DNA of 64,000 bases from Aselliscus stoliczkanus (GCA_033961575.1 CM066737.1:65864771-65928770), one strand, 5' to 3'. Counted from the stretch's first letter, positions 31,481-44,185 are shown. The notes: generated from the letters alone by a model not told the origin. Numbers and translations are program-made.

Positions 31481-31900
31481 GTAACTTCTCTCCCCACCCC
31501 CACCTTGGGAATCATTTTTTTTTCCCCTCATAACTTATGCAAAATGAACTATGCCACATCTAATCACATAGAGGCTAATCTCAGTGAGTCTTAGGGTTGC
31601 AACATCCCCCACCCTTCTAAGGAAAGCTTTACTATTTGTATATACATGTTAAGGCTCCAGTCTCTCTACCACTACATAAGGAATAGCCTTCCACTTATTG
31701 TTTATTTTGTATTTTACAGGCAGTTCCAATTTCTTTAACAATATTGATCCCCTCTTGTATCTCCTGGCATCATAATTGGAAGTTAACTTTGATTTAGCTG
31801 GCATTTTTTCTCACTGAAAAGGGATAAACTAGAAGCTTCATCATTGCCACATTTTCTTCTCTGGTAGTGTCTCTGCTACACATATATGTGAGAAAACTTG
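31481..31900. other. Unassigned sequence
   Basis: No gene or confident repeat. Confidence 0.35.
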
Positions 31901-31904
31901 TTTT

Positions 31905-32125
31905 GGAGTTCAACAGGCTTAAATTCAGGGCCAAGACATGTGACACAACTTAGTGTAATTTCTCCAAAGTCAGTTTATTCATCAACAAATGAGGATGATA
32001 ATAGCACTTTACCTAATAACTTTGTATGGAATAACTAAGATAATGTGCACAACTCTTAGCACAGGGACTCTGCCAAACAATAAACGATTAGTAAATTGTA
32101 ACTATAATTAGTAATAATAGTAGTT
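31905..32125 (+). repeat. MIR SINE
   Basis: Diverged sense MIR: 'tggagttcaacaggcttaaa', 'atgaggatgataatagcac', 'actcttagcacagggac'. Confidence 0.65.
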
Positions 32126-32890
32126 AGTAGGATTCAGTAGACTGAGATCAATAAAATTTTATCCCTAGTCTTTCCAGCTTGTTGCCTTGTCTCTAAAGTT
32201 TTCTTCATTCTGTGTGAAGTGATTCTCTGGAAAATCTAGTTCATTTTGTTTTCTTTTATCTACAGAGAAAACACACAGAGGTTGGCAAGATCTGGGGTAG
32301 GTTTTCAGTAAACAAAGTTAATCTCTTAGAACTGGTGATGAACCTAGATAAAAAAAAGAAAAAGCAGCAAGAGTTATTTATGGTGCTAGAAGAAGCAATG
32401 ATTAATTATTCCAAAGTTCATGCTGATGACTTTCTACATGAAAATTCCGATCAAATATGAGGGAATTGCAAATGTAATTTTCCAACGTGGACAACTTTAT
32501 CACTACCTATCATAAAACAACCCCTGTCCTTGAGGAGTTTCTAAGCAGAGAGAGACTGATGAATGATGTTACATTTCAGTTGCTCGGGTAGATCATTGCT
32601 TGTATTTTTACAAAAATAAAAAATCATGTGTGGATAGGTTTTAAATATTTATCTATATATACACACATGTATATCCTTAGCAAAATATTCATAATATTGA
32701 ATAGAAATCAAAATAGAACAAATTTTGATATTGACCGTACTTCATCCCATTTTTACATTCTTCACTCTGAAGTGACCCAGACCTGGCATTCAAATACCGC
32801 ATCTCCAGTTATTAGTTACCTTATTTATGGATCATGTCTCTATGTCCATATTCCTTATAGTATTTATTCACTTTAGCAGTTAAATTGTGC
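32126..32890. other. Unassigned sequence
   Basis: No gene. 32700-32785 is the counterpart of 23544-23625. Confidence 0.35.
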
Positions 32891-32893
32891 ATA

Positions 32894-33418
32894 CAGGTTT
32901 CCCCCACTATGCAAAAGTAGAGCATTCCTATGAAATCATTCATATGCCAAAATGGGGTAAAGCAAAGATTCAATCACCATTAATTCATATGGAAAAAATT
33001 TGAGCCTTTCCAGACTCAAAAAAGTAATCTATCAAATATGCTTAATTATGTCTAGTTTTACACTAAACTTAACACCCTGATGAGGTCTCTTAGGTTTTTG
33101 TGATACCTTAGGACACATCTTGCTAATGGATGCACAGAATAACTCAAGATAAAGTACAGATGCTCACAGACACAGTTCAAAACTATGGCGGCTTCATGCT
33201 GAGCTGCTGAGTGTAGTGCCTGGGGAAGGAGTTTCACTGTGCCTCTGTAATGGCTTTCTGCAAAATAAATACTCAAAGCTATTTTCACTTTTGGTCATTT
33301 TATGTGAAAGCAAAAATCCTTTTCAGGTTTCTCTCTGTTAGGGAAAACAGATATTAATGCTGGTTTTTCATAAAAGCTAAGTGGCATAATGTAAACTTTT
33401 GAAAAGCAGGAATACCTG
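32894..33418. mobile_element. Tigger-type non-autonomous DNA transposon
   Basis: Starts TA-CAGGTTTCCCCC and ends AATACCTG followed by TG (decayed TA). Subterminal text ('agtagagcattcctatg', 'aattcatatggaaaaaattt') is typical of Tigger-derived elements. Confidence 0.75.
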
Positions 33419-34550
33419 TGTATATGAGAACTAGAGGAATAGAATTCATATAATTAAATTGAGTCTATTGTTAGAAGGCAGAGAATTTACATTTTAGCAA
33501 AAAGGCCGGACTATTAATTAAGAATCAGTAGCTCATGTATTTCTAGACTTTTGGGTTCAAATATATTTGCAATTGTTATTTGAAAAAAAAATCAGTTTGA
33601 CTATAACAACCCCACACCATGATTTTGGTCCCTGACATGAAAATACAAAAGTGTTGTGATAAATATTCCCCAGCAAAGAACATATACCTGTTGAACAAAA
33701 CATTTTCATGAATATTCCATGAGAGGTATGTTCTCCATCAAAGTATATTTCTGCTGTCTATAATCAACTCTGACTAGAGAATGTGACCAACAGGTCCTAT
33801 TGTGACCCACTAAGATGACTGGGAGGGTAGATGGTACTGTGGTTTTTCTTTGTGGATCCTTGCCATACTCAGTGTTGGGCTGCACCATGACAAATCAAGA
33901 CAGCTGAATATATTATTCCTATCCTATTACCCAGTGTGTGTCACTGTGCAAATATAGCTTACTGATAGTAACAACAGGATATCTTCTCTAAGTCCTCTAA
34001 TATTTCCATGATGAATAGATTTTATTTCATGAAATTAACCCATTCTGTGGAATATACTGGATGGCATTGAATCTTTTCTTAGATGCTGTGATTTAGGATC
34101 ATTTTCCAAAGTCTCCACAGTACAAATTTTCATAGAGATTTGCATGCAACTTGAAGATTTCCAGATTAGAAGCATGTCAGAGAAACAATTCCCTTCAATA
34201 TCACTTTGCTTTTATCCCCCCTTTAACCAGCTTTCTCTATAAGTGACAGGCTTTTAGTAAAGGGGAAACTTTGATATTTAGAGAGAAACATTCGTGGAGA
34301 TACCTAGTGTTGGGAGCAGGGGCAAGAATGTTCCAGGCAGTGATTATTATCCAGCTGAAATCAGATGGCTTCTTTCACAGAACATAGGCAACCAAGTACA
34401 TTTATGAGAACATATATGGGCATTCTGGCACAGTGTTCCATATTTGTCAGTCTTTCTGGAAGTCACAGCATTCTTGTAATTTCTCTGTGGTAACATTTCT
34501 TTCAATCTCATTGGCCCTTGGATCAGCATATGCAATTTTTGTCGGAACTG
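33419..34550. other. Unassigned, possibly unique sequence
   Basis: No gene or recognised repeat in 1.1 kb. Confidence 0.4.
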
Positions 34551-34551
34551 T

Positions 34552-35286
34552 AATAGTACTGCATTATCTGCAGTTTTGCTTTCCACGGTTTGTTACCACT
34601 GCTAACAATAATATTCGATAATATTAAATCAATAATATTAAATGGAAAAGTCTAAAAATAAACTTCAAAAGTTTTAAATTGCATGCCATTCTGAGTCACA
34701 TGGTAGAATCTCACACTGTGAAGCTCTGTCCCTCTTGGAACATGAATGTTCCCTTTGTCCCCAGTCTCCGTGCTATATATGCTCCCTGGCCATTAGTCAC
34801 ATAGACTGTTGCCGAATTGCAGTGCTTGTATTCAACTAATACTTACTGTACTTAATAATGGGCCCAAAGTGCAAGAGTGGTGATGCTGGCAATTCAGACA
34901 TGCCAAAGAGAAACTGTAAAGTGCTTCCTTTAAGTGAAAAGATGAAAATTCTCAATTTAAAAAGGAAAGAAAAAAGTTGTATGCCAAAGTTGCTCAGATC
35001 TAAGGTAATGAATCTGTATCCATGAAATTGTGAAGAAGGAAAAAGAAATTTGTGTTAGTTTACTGAGGGACCACCTTCACACAACTGTTTTTATTATGCA
35101 ATATATTGTTACAATAAATTGATCTATTATTGGTAATCTCCTAATGTGACTAACTTATAAATTAAACTTTATCATAAGCATGTATAGGGAAAAAACAGTA
35201 TATATAGGGTTCAGTACTATCTGCAGTTTCAGGCATCCACTGGGGGGCTTGGAATATAACCCCCGTGGATAAGAGAGGACTACTAT
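34552..35286 (+). mobile_element. Tigger1-like element, internally deleted
   Basis: Left part 'gcattatctgcagttttgct', right part 'ggggcttggaatataacccc' and 'ggataagagaggactact' are Tigger1-type subterminal sequences. Between them is the start of a transposase frame, then a jump to the 3' end. Confidence 0.78.
34858..35070 (+). pseudogene. Tigger transposase N-terminal relic
   Basis: From the ATG at 34858 the frame reads MGPKCKSGDAGNSDMPKRN and ...KVLPLSEKMKILNLKRKEK, matching the N-terminal CENPB-like helix-turn-helix start of pogo/Tigger transposases. It then breaks; no DDE catalytic region is present. Confidence 0.8.
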
Positions 35287-35960
35287 GCTGGATATCCTTT
35301 AATAAAAAGGCATAAAGTCTCCCTAAATATCAGGAGGAAATAGAGAGCACCTAATCTGATCCAGAAAATGTAGTGGTATAAGAAAATTGTCCATATTCCT
35401 GCTGTGGTTTTCTGCTGTTTTTATCTATTCCAGCAGATAAAATGGACTTGAATGCCTGGAATCTACAGGAAAGAATAATTGACTGGCAGACACTTGATCC
35501 TGACATGATTATGTGAGCTCGGCAAGATTTTAACATCTGAGCACAGGGAATCATCATTTATTAATCTGCTTCTTGTGACTCTGTTACAGACAAACTTTAA
35601 CCAAGAATATCCTAGCCATCTATCTATATAAAAAAATTCCCAGTGTATCTGTATGAGTGGTAGAATTATACAGCGAAAATAAAGTAATATTAGTGAGTGA
35701 TGATTATGTTTCATAACTTTGTTATCACTCGTAACAATTGTTTTCATATTTGCCTGGGGAGGACATACAGCATTGATTTGTGTTTTTGAATTCTGATTTG
35801 GACATTTTCTCAGATCATTTCCTGAGAAACCTGGGCTTGAAGCTTCATGAACATTATTCCTATTTCTCTTTCACATACACACCAACTGAATTAATTGCTA
35901 AACCCATTCTAATATTTCCTTTATACGAACTCTCAACTACATTCCTTTCCTTCAAGGCAC
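35287..35960. other. Unassigned sequence
   Basis: No gene or recognised repeat. Confidence 0.35.
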
Positions 35961-35964
35961 ATAA

Positions 35965-36180
35965 ACTTTAGAGTCTGACTGTCTGAATTTGAATTTCAAC
36001 TTGGCCATCTATTAGTTGCATGACCTTGGGAAAATACTTAACCTTTCTAAATCTCAGTTTCTTTGTCTATAAAATGGAGATAATAACAATGCCTGCTTCA
36101 TAAGGTTGTTGTGCTTCTGCATGTCCCGCAGAATATAGTCAGGTATTTCTGCTGCACAAATTTGTTAAATGAATGAGTAC
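35965..36180 (+). repeat. MIR SINE
   Basis: Sense MIR: 'gcatgaccttgggaaaatac', 'aatctcagtttctttgtc', 'ataaaatggagataataac', 'aaatttgttaaatgaatgag'. Confidence 0.85.
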
Positions 36181-36721
36181 TTCTGTAGAGAAGTTTAAAA
36201 AATATTTTTAAAAAATGACTCATCTTAATTTAGTACTGTGACCCTGGGCCTAACCAATGTCATTAAAGATTTTTACTGCTCGGTCTTAAATGTTGCCCTG
36301 GCTTGGTATCATATTCTGCATGGCTTGCAATTTATCTCTCTTCGTTTTTTAACAGAGTCAACAGAACTGTCACAGCTGCAGTTATTTTCATTGCATACTT
36401 ACTAGGTGTCCAGCACCGAGTTAGACACTGTAGAACATGGAAGAAGTATATGCTGCAGTCCTGCACTTAATGAGCTCAGCCTCTAATTAGAGAGGCAGGA
36501 TCCAAATCGTATATGCATGAAAAGCCATATAAAAATATCTGACGGGTACACAAGAAAGTGTTAGCAGTAATTACTTGAATGAGAAAGGAAGGGTTTCTGT
36601 TTGTGGATACTCTTTGTTGTACATTGTTTTTATTACCGTTCCTGTATTATTTGTTATTTAATGAAGTTGATATACAATATCAAATTCAGTATTAAAAAAT
36701 ACATAAAATATAGTTTACAGA
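36181..36721. other. Unassigned sequence
   Basis: 36395-36520 has MIR/L2-like wording ('gcatacttactaggtgtcc'); the rest is unassigned. Confidence 0.35.
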
Positions 36722-36735
36722 TGAATTCCATTTTT

Positions 36736-36833
36736 TTTTGAGGGCAGTGTCACTGGCCCTCATATGTGGGACCTGAACCGGGGCCGCTGGCTTCCCAAGC
36801 CAACGCTCAACCACCGCGCCACTCAGCGGGCCC
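36736..36833 (-). mobile_element. Short tRNA-derived SINE
   Basis: TSD TGAATTCCATTTTT (36722-36735, 36834-36847), perfect 14 bp. Complete head-to-tail copy. Confidence 0.95.
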
Positions 36834-36847
36834 TGAATTCCATTTTT

Positions 36848-38425
36848 AACAGAGAATGTAAGTGCAATTTCAAAAAGGATGTGAGCTTCATTGCTCAGTA
36901 TTTACACAGAAAACGTTTATGGAGCACTTTTCCAATACCATGAATGGGGCTAGACTCGGGGATAAATAATAGGGAAAGATCCTGCTTTTGCCCTAAGAAA
37001 ACCCTGGAGTGGGATAGGAAGACAAGCAAACAGCTACAGTAAAATCTGATAGGGGCTGTTATTTGGGTATGCACATGGTATGCATGAGAACACATGTGAG
37101 CAGAAAAACAGAACTTGAGACTTATTCATTAAATCACTTAAAATTCTGTGCTGGGCTCTGTATTGAATAAAGAGACTCTTCCTCTAAGAGTACATTACAG
37201 AAGTGCAGTGCAAGATGCTTTAATGTAGCTTGGGAAGACGAAGACTGCATAAGCAAACAAGACCTGCTAGTGTTTCATCATACATCATTATTTGTCTTAA
37301 AAAATAATATCCCAGTTCTAGTATACCCAAATAGTTTGTGTTGAGCTAGCTCCTCCTCCCTCTCATTGACCAGCTCACCTAATCACCAGAGCACTTTCCT
37401 CTAAGTCCTACAACTGATTCTCTCCAAAATCCCTCCTATTAGCTAGCTGATTTGCCTCTGGGGAAGATGAAATACATAGATATTACACATTTCTGAGAGA
37501 GAAATTGGGTTTGCCTCAGGTCCTGGATAATTCTGTTGATAGCTGTTGCAACAGAAAAATGTTGGTATGATAAAAAAAAATTACATCCTGGCTGAGGACT
37601 TATTTTAGTCAATACCCAATACAACAAACTTCTCTTGCAGCACGTTGCCACAAGATTTGACCTAGATGAATTGCAATCATTTCTCTGTATGTTCTCTCTA
37701 AATGTCTAGATATAGGTACTGAAAAAATTATTTACTTTATGTTAGGTTTATTCTACTTATAAAGTAGTTTGATTTGACCTCTTTATGCTGAATAGAAGGA
37801 ATAATTATGATTTTTCTGGGATAAGTACCTTTGAAGAAATGATTTCTGAGATTTTAATAAGCTAATCACAACTCACCTCTGAATATGCACATTGTGCGTA
37901 ATTGCCAGAATATTATATTTTGAAACAGAAGAGATAGATACAAGGTAGTTCAATTATGTAATGGTTCAACACTGAAAATGAAGGTTCTACTGGTTATTTA
38001 GTGAGAATCTGCCCACAAAGGATGAAAGTTAAAGCCTGAGTGCAATTGATTCAGTGTAATCATCAGCTAGAGTAAGTTTGTGGTTATTGTTGGTGGTGAT
38101 CTTCTGTACTCTTATCTACTGGAGTAAAACCAGCATTCAAAGGTTCAGTTTGGTGAAGAAAATAGATTAGAATTTATCCAAACTGGTTTTAAGTGTACAA
38201 TGAATTATAGACTTTGACATAAATCTGGCAGTCTTCTCTTTTACATAAATTACAGGAACAAGAGTCTTCATTCTGTGAATTTTGTGCATGTATTTACAGT
38301 TCATTAAATCTTTATCAGTGTTGTTATCTGCAAAGTAGGTGGACTGAAAATCCTAGAGATAATTTTCAACCTTGGAAACAACAGCAAAAAAATGTAATAC
38401 AGCCATGGTACCAACTCTTAAGGAT
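36848..38425. other. Unassigned sequence
   Basis: About 1.6 kb. 36900-37060 reads like an old L2-class fragment ('tttatggagcacttttcca', 'gggataaataatagggaaag'). No gene. Confidence 0.35.
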
Positions 38426-38429
38426 GGGA

Positions 38430-39122
38430 AAAATGTCACAATTCTTGGAAGGGATGTGGAGTAATCAGAACCTTTATGCAGTTGTTGAGAATAGAAAATG
38501 GTACAGCTGCTATAGAAAACAGTATGGAGGTTCCATAAAAAATTAAAAATAGAACTACCATATGACCCAGCAATCCCATTTCTGGGTATTTATCTAAAGA
38601 ATTAAAAAAATCAGGACCTCCATGAGATATTTGCACTCCCATGTTTATTACAGCACTATTCACAATAGCTAAGATGTGGAAACAACCAAAATGCCCATCA
38701 ACAGATGAATGGATAAAGAAGATGTGAGATATATACATAAAATGGATTATTATTCAGCGTTAAAAAAGAGGGAAATTCTGCTACATGTAACAACAACATG
38801 GATGAACCTTGTGGACATGCTAAGTAAAATAAGCCAATCATATAGGAAAAATACTGCACAATTCAACTTATACGAAGTACCTAATATAGTCAAATTCCTA
38901 GAAGCAGAGAGTAAAATGGTGGTTGCCAGGAACTGGGGAAAGTGGGAAATGGGGGAGTTGCTAATCAACATGTATAAAGTTTCAGTTATACGAGATGAAT
39001 AGGTTCTAGAGATCTGTACAACATTGTGCCTGTAGTTACCAATTGTATGTACCCCTTAAAAATCTGTTAAGAGGGAAGATGTCATTTTAAGTGTTCTTAC
39101 CACAATAAAATAAAAGACTTTT
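38430..39122 (+). repeat. Old L1M ORF2 end and 3' UTR
   Basis: Sense text 'tatgacccagcaatcccat', 'ttcacaatagctaagatgtg', WIKKM-like and TTTWMNLVDMLSKISQSYR frames, 'ggtggttgccaggaactggg', ending 'cacaataaaataaaaga'. Confidence 0.8.
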
Positions 39123-39130
39123 AAAATGTA

Positions 39131-39228
39131 GGGCTGGCCGAGTGGCCCGGTGGTTAAGAGCTGGTTTGGGAAGCCAGCGGCCCCGGTTCGGTCCCACATG
39201 TGAGGGCCAGTGATACTGCCCTTAAAAA
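39131..39228 (+). mobile_element. Short tRNA-derived SINE
   Basis: Inserted in the A-rich tail of the L1M; short TSD AAAATGTA (39123-39130, 39229-39236). Head GGGCTGGCCGAGTGGCCC. Confidence 0.93.
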
Positions 39229-39414
39229 AAAATGTAAAGAGAAGCAAGTTTTATTCAAAGTCCAGTAAAACAGTTTTCCATTTAATCAGGTTAATGTTCT
39301 TAATTTCTTGATGGTAAAAATATATACATTCTCTTGTAGGTGTCATAGTGTATTAGGCATTGTTTCCCTTTTGTTTCATGTGCTCATCTTAATTGTTTTA
39401 AAACTCAATATGCT

Positions 39415-39815
39415 CTTTTCCTGTTTAATTGAGATATTGGGTTGTCGGAAAAGTCATGATGCATTTTTGCAACGAAAAACATAGGAAAAACACGTCATGA
39501 CTTTTCCGACAACCCAATATAATTGACATGCAACATTATATTAGTTTTACTTGTAAACATAATGATTCGATATATACATATATTGCAGAATGCTTACCAT
39601 AAGTTTAATTAACATCCATCACTTCACACAGTTACAAAATGTTTTCCTTGTGATAAGAACATTTAAGATCTACTCTCTTAGTAACTTTCAAATATATTGT
39701 ATAATAGAACATTGTTAACTGTAGTCATCATGCTGTCTGTATATTACATCCCCGGAACCTATTTGTCTTATAACTGGAAGTTTGTACATTTGACCATCTT
39801 CATCCAAGCTTCTTT
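39415..39815 (-). repeat. L1 3' end fragment hosting a mariner MITE
   Basis: Reverse L1 3' UTR: 'taattgagata' [MITE] 'taattgacatgcaacatt', 'cttagtaactttcaaata', 'gtctgtatattacatcccc'. Confidence 0.7.
39437..39517. mobile_element. Mariner-type MITE, 81 bp near-perfect palindrome
   Basis: TA target duplication at 39435-39436 and 39518-39519. The ends are TTGGGTTGTCGGAAAAGTCA on both strands, with at least 23 identical arm bases. Only the centre differs. Shape and size match MADE1-type mariner derivatives, but the ends differ from MADE1, so this is another mariner family. Very low arm divergence suggests recent activity. Confidence 0.92.
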
Positions 39816-39978
39816 TTGACTTAAAGAGGACCTTATAATGTACCAGAAATTTTAGAAATTTCTCTCGTAAGAAATGCAAAAGTCTCTAATCCAATTGTAG
39901 CATTCAGTTTCACTTAAAATTCTGAATACAAATATCTAAACAAGAAGAATATGCACACAGTAACATCCGTCATTTTGT

Positions 39979-40098
39979 TTTTTTTGTTTTTTAAATTTTG
40001 TTTTGAGGGCAGTGTCACTGGCCCTCATATGTGGGACCCGAACCGGGGCCGCTGGCTTCCTAAGCCAGCGCTTAACTACCGCACCACTCGGCCGGCCC
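39979..40098 (-). mobile_element. Short tRNA-derived SINE
   Basis: Probable TSD TCATTTTG(G) (about 39970-39978 and 40099-40106). T-rich tail interrupted by 'aaa'. Complete head. Confidence 0.92.
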
Positions 40099-40109
40099 TC
40101 ATTTTGGTT

Positions 40110-40473
40110 TTTTAAGAGTTGAACACTTCTATATTCTGTAACACAGTAGTCTGTAATAATTTGGACTCAGCTTAACAGCACATACATACATAGTTGCCCA
40201 TAATTCTTTTCATATTCCTAGAACACAAGTCTGTTGAATACTATATGACATTAAACTGTTAGATTTCTTTACATTTTCTTATATCATGTATGTATTTTAG
40301 GTTGACCAAGTTGAATTTAGCATATTTAAATTATATATATAAACTGAGGCCAAATTCCATTGCTAAGAGAGTAAGTTATAATAGATCTGTATAATAGGAA
40401 GTTAATAGATTCAGACTAGATGTTATGTCAAATTTGTGAATTTAGAAAACAAAAACCTGTTTTGAAATCATTT
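40110..40473. other. Unassigned AT-rich sequence
   Basis: No gene or recognised repeat. Confidence 0.35.
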
Positions 40474-40490
40474 AAAAATTCATTGCTTTA

Positions 40491-41564
40491 CAAAGGAAAC
40501 CATCAACAGAATGAATAAGCAGCCTATTGAATGGGAGAAGATATTTGCCAATGATACATTTGATTAGGGGTTAATATCCAAAATTTATAAAGAACCCATA
40601 CAACAACACCAAAAAACCAAACAATCCAGTTAAAAAATGGACAAAGACCTGAGTAGACATTTCTCCAAAGAGGACATACACATGGCCAACAGACATATGA
40701 AAATATGCTCAACATCACTAATCATCAGAGAAATGCAAATTAAAACCACAATGAGATATCACCTCACCTATCAGGATACATCAACAAACAACAAGGATGC
40801 AGAGAGAAAGGAAGACTTACACACTGTTGGTGGAATTGCAAATTGGTGCAGTCACTATGAAAAATGCTTGGAGGTTTATCAAAAAATTAAAAATAGAACT
40901 ACCTTATGACCCAGCAATTCCACTTCTATGTATTTATTGAAAGAAATCCAAAACACTAATTTGAAAAGTTATATGGGCCTCTATGTTCTTTTTACCACTA
41001 TTTAAGTAGCCAAGATATATAAGCAACCCAAGTGCCCATCAATAGAGGATTAGATAAAGAAGATATGGTCTATTTATACAATGGAATATTATTACTCAGC
41101 CATAAAAAGAATGAAATCTTGTCATTTGTGACAACATGGATGGACCTAGATGATATTATAGGTAGTGCAATAAGTCAGATTGAAAATGACAAATACCATA
41201 TGATCTCACTTAAATGTGGAATCTAAAGAACAAAGTAAATGAACCAACAAAATAGAAACAGACTCATAGATACAGAGAACAAACTGATGGTTGCCAGAGG
41301 CAAGGGGGTTTGGGGAGCTGGATGAAAGAGGTAAAGGGATTAAGAAATGCAAATTGATAGCTACAAAATAGTTGTGGGGATGTAAAGTAGAACATAGGGA
41401 ATATAGTCAATAATGTTGCAACAACTATGTACAGTGCCAGCAGGGTACTAGGCTAATAGGGACGAATCACTGCATAAATTATATAAATGTCTAACCACTG
41501 TGCTGTATACTTAAAACTAATATAAATTAATATCGAATGCCAACTGTAAATAAAAAAATAATTC
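40491..41564 (+). mobile_element. 5'-truncated L1 with perfect 17-bp TSD
   Basis: TSD AAAAATTCATTGCTTTA at 40474-40490 and 41565-41581. Contains the last ORF2 segment in broken frames ([52 protein letters not shown]) and a complete 3' UTR ending 'aataaaaaaataattc'. Confidence 0.93.
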
Positions 41565-41581
41565 AAAAATTCATTGCTTTA

Positions 41582-42404
41582 AAGTTTGTCTTTAAAAATA
41601 TATATAGGATTTTAATTTTACACTGGAATAACTCATAATCAACTGAATTATATGACATATAGTGAACATTTAGTATGAACCATACATTTAGTTATACTCA
41701 AAATATATATATTATTATCTAATATGTACTTATATAACATTTATGGATCACTTTCTATGTGCCAAGCTGTGTGCTAAGTGCTTAGCACTTTAGCTCTTAG
41801 TACTTCACATGTTGTGTTAGTTAAATGGGATAAATTGTGACACTGTGGGTAGAAATAAATGTAGGAGGCATGGATGAACTAAGTGTGCCAGAATTATTGT
41901 TTCATTTCCTATAATAACATAATTTCTGCTTCTCGGTCTCTGTTTCATAGAGATAGTGGAAATTTAATCTCTCATGTTTAGAGCTCCCTACACTATAGAG
42001 TTTGTGTCATACTTTTAGGGCTTCATACTGTACTAATATTTTAGGTGAGAGACTCTGGTCTTAAGATATCTGACTATACAGATACCACTGAGGTGCCCAT
42101 TATTCCAGCCTGAGTGACTTCTCAAGTATGGGGAAAAATAGATGCTTTTGTGCCAAATCTGGACACAAGCATCTTTGCCTAAACTTGTCTTCTTGTACCA
42201 AGGGTCTCACACACACCCCGCAGCCATTCCTCTCAAGGACTTGTTGTCTCTTTGACAGTGCTAATAGGAGGGAACTACAGAGATACTTATCTCTTCCCCT
42301 TAAGACATTGAGTTTTTCCCTCTTAGATTTGTACCTGTATGGCCAGACTTCAAGGAACCTAGGAATCTCAGTTGTTCAGTAAGAAATAGGAGACAGGTCC
42401 TCAG
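41582..42404. other. Unassigned sequence with small old-repeat scrap
   Basis: A minus-strand MIR/L2-like scrap lies at about 41740-41815 ('tatgtgccaagctgtgtgct'). No gene; the open frame at 42128-42382 has no recognisable feature. Confidence 0.4.
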
Positions 42405-42409
42405 GCCCT

Positions 42410-42605
42410 GGATTTGGTAAGATCAAATTCCCAACTCCACTTTATACTGGCTCTGTGACTTTGAGTTAAGTTATCTTACCTCTGTGGTCCCTCATCCTTA
42501 CATCGTAGACAAAAAAAAATGCCTATCTCATAGGGATGTTGTAAGGATAATATGAGATAATGCACATATATAAGAGGCCTATTAGAGTTGGTGTTCAGCA
42601 AATGG
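42410..42605 (+). repeat. MIR SINE
   Basis: Sense MIR: 'ctggctctgtgactttgag', 'atgcctatctcataggga', 'gataatgcacatata'. Confidence 0.7.
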
Positions 42606-43190
42606 AAGCTATTCTAGAAAATAAAAGATAACCTCACCTCAAAAGATTGGAGGCCTCAAAATAGACTGTCTGCTTTTACTAAAGACTTTGAAGGATTGTA
42701 ACAAGCAGGGGGTACTGTTAAACATAAGTGAAGGGCCCTGGTCCTTTTTTACATTACATTTAAATGTGTGCTATTAAGATGGTACACATGGCTTGATGCT
42801 TTTACTTCAGTGATTGATTCTGCCTTCTGATTGCTGCCATCTCACCTGTCTGATGATAAAATCTACAAGGTTGAAACTTCTCTGGTCTTTAAGAAGGGTT
42901 CTTCATTAACATGGTTGAAACACGTGCTTCTTAACAGGGTTACTATGAATATCTGTAATTTTAAAACCAACCAAATGGAAATAGATATAATACACATCTT
43001 TCTGGTACACTTTTTCTAAGGCTAGAAAGAGGCTATAAATATTATTAAGGAAAGATGCATGATTGTGTACAAAGGCTAAGGGGTACAGATAGGGTAGGGA
43101 CTGCCTCTCTTAGTACTGAACAAAAAACAGACCAGGGGTTATTCTCTTTTGTGAGTTATACATAAGATTATGTTTTATCCCTTTTTGAAC
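42606..43190. other. Unassigned sequence
   Basis: No gene or recognised repeat. Confidence 0.35.
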
Positions 43191-43193
43191 ATA

Positions 43194-43359
43194 CAGTAAA
43201 ACCTTGGATTGTGAGTAACGTGGTTTGAAAGTGTTCCGCAAGACAAGCAAACATTTCTAATACATTTTAACGTGGTAAACGCGCAATGTCTTGCAATAAG
43301 ATTAGTTTGTTTCTGAAACAAATTATGTTTGCAAACCAATGTTTGCAACAGTATTACTG
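43194..43359 (+). mobile_element. Tigger-type MITE, copy 1
   Basis: TA flanks, CAGTAAAACCTTGG left end and an imperfect inverted right end (ACTG). Shares internal words ('tgcaagac'/'cgcaagac', 'tctaatacattttaac') with the copy at 46474, which is inverted. Confidence 0.8.
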
Positions 43360-43361
43360 TA

Positions 43362-44040
43362 CATATTTCTTAATGCATATTCAAAGAAGCCATATGCCTA
43401 GAGGCATGTCAATAAGATTGTTAGCCCACCTGTAAGTTCTAAATCAAAACCAAATCCCAAAAAAGCAATATTTCCATATAAATAGAACACCAGCATAGTG
43501 AGGTCAGTTACTACTAAGTAACATGTTGGCAGCTTATTTTTAAGATAATAACCTTGTTATTTGCAACACTAATGTTAAATACGTTAATGTACCATTGACT
43601 TAAATGTTATAAAGGCTACTGTTAGTTGTTAAAGTCAATTTACTTAGACAAAGAACCGTATTTGTCTATTATTTCTCATTCCAACATATAGTGTTGAGTT
43701 TTTGGCTGTTGAAAAGTGAAGGAAAGAAGAGAGAGAAGGGTACATTGCTATTAATAAAGAGATCTTTAGAGGATGAGGAGTCAATTTTTTGTCATTCACA
43801 TCCTTTCAGATGTTTTCACTAACCCTTCAGAATCTCAGTTCTTTAGCAGATGATTTGGGGAAAGGGGATGACTAAGAGAAGAGGGATGGAATGAAGATGA
43901 GAAGAAATGAATAAATATATTTTATGGATAGTTGAAGCCTTTTGTTCTACTTGGGGTGCTATTCTAAACAAAAATATGTTTATGAGAAACTCAAGCATTC
44001 GATCACCCAGATATATGCTTTCCAAAGCACCTCTGTACAA
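43362..44040. other. Unassigned sequence
   Basis: No gene or recognised repeat. Confidence 0.35.
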
Positions 44041-44044
44041 GTTT

Positions 44045-44185
44045 TATTATGTCCTCCCTCATAAGTATTTGTTATCTATCTTACCCTGCTAAGATCCATG
44101 AGGCTGAGATTGTATCTTATTCATTGAAACATTCTGCGACCTACAGTAGTGCCTGGGATACAGTTGGTGTTTAGAAATGAAAGTG
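44045..44185 (+). repeat. L2-like 3' end
   Basis: 'ccatgaggctgagattgtat', 'gtagtgcctgggatacagt' and 'tggtgtttagaaatg' follow the L2 3' end order. Confidence 0.55.

Noticed and set aside
31322..31531. CVCVCV-rich minus-strand frame
   Set aside because: It is the translated (CA)n microsatellite.
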